From: Vicinamibacteria bacterium
GTDB lineage: Bacteria; Acidobacteriota; Vicinamibacteria; Vicinamibacterales; UBA2999
DNA length: 16,390 nt
Direction: 5' to 3'
Assembly: GCA_025938035.1 (NCBI GenBank)
Contig: JAICQE010000101.1
Coordinates: 1 to 16,390, forward strand
Part shown: one piece after another, positions 14,328-16,390 of the stretch
Numbering within the stretch: position 1 is the first letter of the stretch
How the letters are laid out: every line of letters begins with the position of its first letter
Translations under genes and position numbers: made by a program
The notes under the pieces: model-generated
The model's input: only the letters and a program-made list of their open reading frames with translations
Database searches by the model: none
Told to the model about the DNA's origin: nothing

Positions 14328-14702
14328 ATGACAAAAATCGCATCGTTTCGAGATCTCCTGGTGTGGCAGAAATCACTCGACCTTGCCGTTCGCTGCCACC
14401 GTGTCGCCAGACGATTTCCACGCGATGAGCAACTCGTCCTGGGATATCAGACGCGCAAGTCGGCATTGTCAGTGCCGTCGAACATCGCTGAAGGCTTTGC
14501 GCGACACTCCACAGCGTCGTACGTCCAGCACCTCTGGACAGCGCACGCCTCCGGAGCTGAACTTCAGACACAGTTGATCGTCGGGACGAGAATCGACATT
14601 GTCAGTGAAGCAGAGGCCGCGGCGCTGATCTCCGATGCGGAGGAAGTAGGCCGAATGATTCACGGATTGGTGCGCTCACTCGAGCGCACCCGTCCGACGT
14701 AG
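14328..14702 (+). CDS. Four-helix-bundle protein (S23 / bAvd-like family)
   Basis: This 124-residue protein matches the four-helix-bundle family first seen as ORFs in 23S rRNA intervening sequences and related to the Avd accessory protein of diversity-generating retroelements. Family signatures are FRDLLVWQKSLDLAV (8-22), a Phe-Pro-Arg segment (FPRDEQLVLGYQTRKSA), SVPSNIAEGFAR with the invariant NIAEG, and a C-terminal helix GRMIHGLVRSLERT. The ATG at 14328 is preferred because family members begin with this short lead to FRDL; no strong ribosome site is visible. Such proteins form pentamers and may bind nucleic acid, but the role of free-standing copies is unknown. No reverse transcriptase or rRNA is nearby. 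It is bracketed by inverted composite repeats, which suggests it spreads with them. Confidence 0.9.
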   Translation: MTKIASFRDLLVWQKSLDLAVRCHRVARRFPRDEQLVLGYQTRKSALSVPSNIAEGFARHSTASYVQHLWTAHASGAELQTQLIVGTRIDIVSEAEAAALISDAEEVGRMIHGLVRSLERTRPT

Positions 14703-14710
14703 CCGCCGGC

Positions 14711-14797
14711 CTTGTTTCCTGAATCCTTGGTGCCTGAATCCTTGTGCCTTATTCCTTGACCAGCCCTTAGGCCTTCGGCCTTCGGCCTTGGGCCTGC
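14711..14797 (+). repeat. Composite intergenic repeat, right copy
   Basis: Imperfect tandem units CCTGAATCCTTG, CCTGAATCCTTG and CCTTATTCCTTG (about 14718-14758) run into the ACCAGCCCTTAGGCC box and then a GGCCTTCGGCCTTCGGCC block ending in TTGGGCC. It fills the gap between the four-helix-bundle stop and the minus-strand membrane gene. It has the opposite orientation to the copy at 14110. Confidence 0.85.
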
Positions 14798-14801
14798 TGG
14801 A

Positions 14802-15350
14802 TCAGCCCAGTTCGTCCATCTCCTCCTGGATCCTCAACGCGCGTCGTTTTTCCCACCAGGCCACCCAGAGAAAGAGTGTGACGCCCGCAAATGCCACAGT
14901 GGCTGTCCAGACCGGTGGTCCGTCGAGCGTCCCGCCGAGAAGACTCAGCCCGACGCCAGGGACGAACGGGAGCAGAAACCTCCAGGGATGACCCGACAGA
15001 TCGCGGCGGCGCACGAGCTGGTCACGGTAGAAATGAACAGACCCGGTCAGACCGAGTCCGGCCGGCATCGACTGGACAGCGACGCTGCCACGGAACCGGA
15101 ACGCGGCGTAGACGAACGCCGCGATCGTCAGCAGGTCGCCAACGCGCTCGAGCAGCTCGGTGGATCTCGAAATCTGCCACATCTCGACGGATATCACAGC
15201 GGCAAACAGCCCGGCGGTGGCGATGTTCAACGACCGCACCCGCTGCTCGAGCCGCTCCGCCTTCGCACGGATGTTGTCGACCGACATCTGATACTCCTCC
15301 CGCGCCTGGCCGCGCCAGAGACGCCGGGCTTCCTGTTCACGATCCGTCAT
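14802..15350 (-). CDS. Four-helix membrane protein encoded with an ECF sigma factor
   Basis: I cannot name a family for this 182-residue protein. It has a charged cytoplasmic N-terminus of about 40 residues with a helical segment EEYQMSVDNIRAKAERLEQR, membrane helices at about 42-60, 70-86, 123-140 and 147-166, and a charged C-terminal helix. The N-terminal pattern resembles uncharacterised membrane proteins that I recall next to ECF sigma genes in several phyla. The ATG (15348-15350) has a GGGAGG site (15356-15361 on this strand) and overlaps the sigma factor 3' end by 14 bp, so the pair is translated together. A sigma-sequestering role through the N-terminal helix is the simplest guess. No zinc-binding anti-sigma motif or CHASE-type domain is visible. 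Confidence 0.75.
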   Translation of the reverse strand: MTDREQEARRLWRGQAREEYQMSVDNIRAKAERLEQRVRSLNIATAGLFAAVISVEMWQISRSTELLERVGDLLTIAAFVYAAFRFRGSVAVQSMPAGLGLTGSVHFYRDQLVRRRDLSGHPWRFLLPFVPGVGLSLLGGTLDGPPVWTATVAFAGVTLFLWVAWWEKRRALRIQEEMDELG

Positions 15351-15870
15351 CGCCGCCTCCCGCCTGGAAACGTGTGGTCAGAACCTGCTTGATCCGGTGA
15401 ACCCTGGTTGCGACGCTGGCGGCGCTCAGGCCGGTGATCTCGGCAATCGACGCGGCATCCATGTCTTCGAGGTACAGGACCATCACCTGCCGATCGATCG
15501 GGCGGAGCTGACGGACGAGTGCCTGCAGACGGTCCAGCGATCGTTGCCGATCGATCTGCCCTTCCCCATCGATCGGGACCGGGATTGACTCGACGTCGTC
15601 GATCGAGACGAAGACCGGCATGTGCGTCTTCGCCCGGATGACATGGGTCGTGGCGACGTTGTGCGCTACGCGGTAGACCCACGTTCGCATCGAACACCGG
15701 CCTTCGAACCTGGCCAGGCTGCGCCACAAGGCAATATGGATTTCCTGAAGCAGATCGCGCCGCCTGTCGGCATCCTGCTCATACGCGCGCGCCAGCCGCT
15801 CGAGCGCGCCGCCGTATTCCGCGGCAACCTCTCGATAGAGCCGCTCAGCGCGTCCGGCCGGACGATGCAT
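15337..15870 (-). CDS. RNA polymerase sigma factor, sigma-70 family (ECF)
   Basis: This 177-residue ECF-type sigma factor has region 2 at about 40-85, with LLQEIHIALWRSLARFEG and the basic MRTWVYRVAHNVATTHV, and region 4 at about 114-167, with helix-turn-helix SIAEITGLSAASVATRVHR at 141-159. The linker contains a DGEGQIDRQRSLDRLQ segment. It is not closely related to the sigma factor at 3726-4259, despite equal length. The ATG at 15868-15870 is the first available and has a weak ribosome site. Its promoter must lie in the roughly 40 bp between the start codon and the upstream terminator. It heads a two-gene operon with an overlapping membrane protein that may control it. Target promoters cannot be read from this window. 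Confidence 0.9.
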   Translation of the reverse strand: MHRPAGRAERLYREVAAEYGGALERLARAYEQDADRRRDLLQEIHIALWRSLARFEGRCSMRTWVYRVAHNVATTHVIRAKTHMPVFVSIDDVESIPVPIDGEGQIDRQRSLDRLQALVRQLRPIDRQVMVLYLEDMDAASIAEITGLSAASVATRVHRIKQVLTTRFQAGGGDDGS

Positions 15871-15909
15871 TCACATCAGATAGTCGTTTGGGCGGGAGTT
15901 TTCTTACGT

Positions 15910-15937
15910 AAAAAAAAGGCGCCTCCGAAGGGGCGCC
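15910..15937 (-). terminator. Rho-independent terminator for the tannase-family gene
   Basis: On the minus strand GGCGCC, an 8-base loop containing CTTCGG, and GGCGCC are followed directly by eight T residues. It lies about 70 bp downstream of the tannase-family stop codon and separates that gene from the sigma factor operon. The C(TTCG)G loop is a stabilising tetraloop. Confidence 0.8.
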
Positions 15938-15939
15938 CT

Positions 15940-16013
15940 GCTTCCCTGAATCCTGAAGCCTTATCCCTGGGACCAGCCCTTAGGCCCTAGGCCTTCGGCC
16001 TTGGGCCTAAGGA
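15940..16013 (+). repeat. Composite intergenic repeat, third copy
   Basis: TTCCCTGAATCCTGAAGCC and TTATCCCTG lead into ACCAGCCCTTAGGCC (15972-15986) and a nested palindrome. CCTTAGGCC (15978-15986) pairs with GGCCTAAGG (16004-16012) around GGCC-TTC-GGCC. It has the same orientation as the 14711 copy, so the sigma operon lies between direct repeats. The right arm supplies the TAG stop of the tannase-family gene. ATTTTT follows on the plus strand, so it could also stop plus-strand transcription. Confidence 0.8.
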
Positions 16014-16390
16014 TTTTTGCAACTGAAGTTCCCGGCGTCGTTCGTGGTCCCCTTGCCGCTGTACACCGCGATCTGCGGATAGGGACAGAGCGGACGCGAG
16101 ACTTCGATCCGGTTGTTGGCGATGCGTACGGCGTCGATGCGATCGGGAGCCACTCCGGCCTCACGCCAGCGCTCGAGCGCGGCCATCCAGTTCACGAGAT
16201 TCGGACCCGGACCGCCGCCGCAGTGATTCATGCCGGGCGCCATGAAGAGGCGGATGAAATCGTCCTGCTTCCCGCCCATTCGCTTCTGCACGCTGGTGTA
16301 GTAGTCGATCGCGTTGCCGGGTGAAATCGCCGTGTCGTTCCAGCCGTGATACATCAAGAGCTTGCCGCCGCGCGCCTTGAACCTGCTCAG
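16007..16390 (-). CDS. Tannase/feruloyl esterase family enzyme, C-terminal part
   Basis: The gene enters from beyond the right edge; 127 residues of the C-terminus are visible and the frame is open to base 16390. FKARGGKLLMYHGWNDTAISP followed by DYY is the conserved region containing the catalytic Asp, and MNHCGGG holds the catalytic His next to the Cys of the CS-D-HC disulfide motif of tannase-like alpha/beta hydrolases. The nucleophile Ser and its Cys lie outside the window. Family members hydrolyse ester bonds of gallate or hydroxycinnamate esters in plant polyphenols and cell walls, and most are exported. The substrate here cannot be told from this end. The last codons and the TAG stop come from a palindromic repeat, and a rho-independent terminator follows. 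Confidence 0.88.
   Translation of the reverse strand: MSRFKARGGKLLMYHGWNDTAISPGNAIDYYTSVQKRMGGKQDDFIRLFMAPGMNHCGGGPGPNLVNWMAALERWREAGVAPDRIDAVRIANNRIEVSRPLCPYPQIAVYSGKGTTNDAGNFSCKNP

Larger units (their letters stand above)
14110..14797. mobile_element. Candidate dispersed unit: four-helix-bundle gene between inverted composite repeats
   Basis: A 22-bp perfect inverted repeat, with core CTTGACCAGCCCTTAGGCC, lies at 14130-14151 (complement) and 14754-14775. It extends to about 27 bp with one mismatch. Outside each copy is a GGCC/TTCGGCC palindrome block; inside each is a short tandem array (GGATAAGTGGACAG units on the left, CCTGAATCCTTG units on the right). A single small gene (14328-14702) is the cargo. 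No transposase is present and I did not identify a target-site duplication. The mobile reading is inference; the symmetry is directly visible. Confidence 0.35.

Noticed and set aside
14328..14702. Diversity-generating retroelement or rRNA intervening sequence
   Set aside because: The Avd/S23-like gene has no reverse transcriptase, template/variable repeat pair or rRNA gene around it in this window.

Overview
The window looks like a chromosomal segment of an acidobacterium, perhaps of the Vicinamibacteria type. The basis is family content: several TIGR03435 (DUF3738-like) proteins, a TIGR03436-type VWA protein and an Oar-like outer-membrane receptor are a typical acidobacterial combination. 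The sequence is GC-rich and densely coded. There are no rRNA or tRNA genes, no CRISPR array and no recognisable transposase. Taxonomy is inferred, not proven.

Layout. Bases 1-162 hold a promoter with a BlaI-type operator. A blaI-like repressor (163-549) overlaps by 4 bp a gene (546-2432) that fuses a BlaR1-type M56 zinc peptidase to a TIGR03435 domain. A 9-bp minisatellite and a broken partial duplicate of the fusion gene (2516-3281) follow. On the minus strand lie an ECF sigma factor (3726-4259) and a small two-helix membrane protein (3364-3729). Divergent from them is a pair of secreted TIGR03435 proteins (4379-5206, 5211-6047). A 250-bp intergenic region carries a second, near-identical BlaI-type operator. 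It precedes an apparent three-gene operon: a secreted TIGR03435 protein (6300-7220), an Oar-like outer-membrane protein (7221-10382) and a VWA-domain protein (10395-12536).

Convergent to that operon is a PepSY-domain membrane protein (12523-14094). A small four-helix-bundle gene (14328-14702) sits between inverted copies of a composite repeat. A second ECF sigma factor with a four-helix membrane partner (15870 to 14802) and the C-terminal end of a tannase/feruloyl esterase-family enzyme (16390 to 16007) complete the window, both on the minus strand.

How it may work together. In BlaR1 a periplasmic sensor domain signals through four membrane helices to a cytoplasmic zinc protease that inactivates BlaI. 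Here TIGR03435 takes the sensor position. The CTACA-N2-TGTAG operator occurs before blaI and again before the TIGR03435/Oar-like/VWA operon. The window may therefore encode a self-contained envelope signalling circuit: TIGR03435 sensor, M56 protease, BlaI repressor, and an outer-membrane receptor regulon that includes more TIGR03435 proteins. This model is inference. The fusion, the two operators and the gene order are read directly from the sequence. Palindromic and tandem repeats abut or enter several gene ends.
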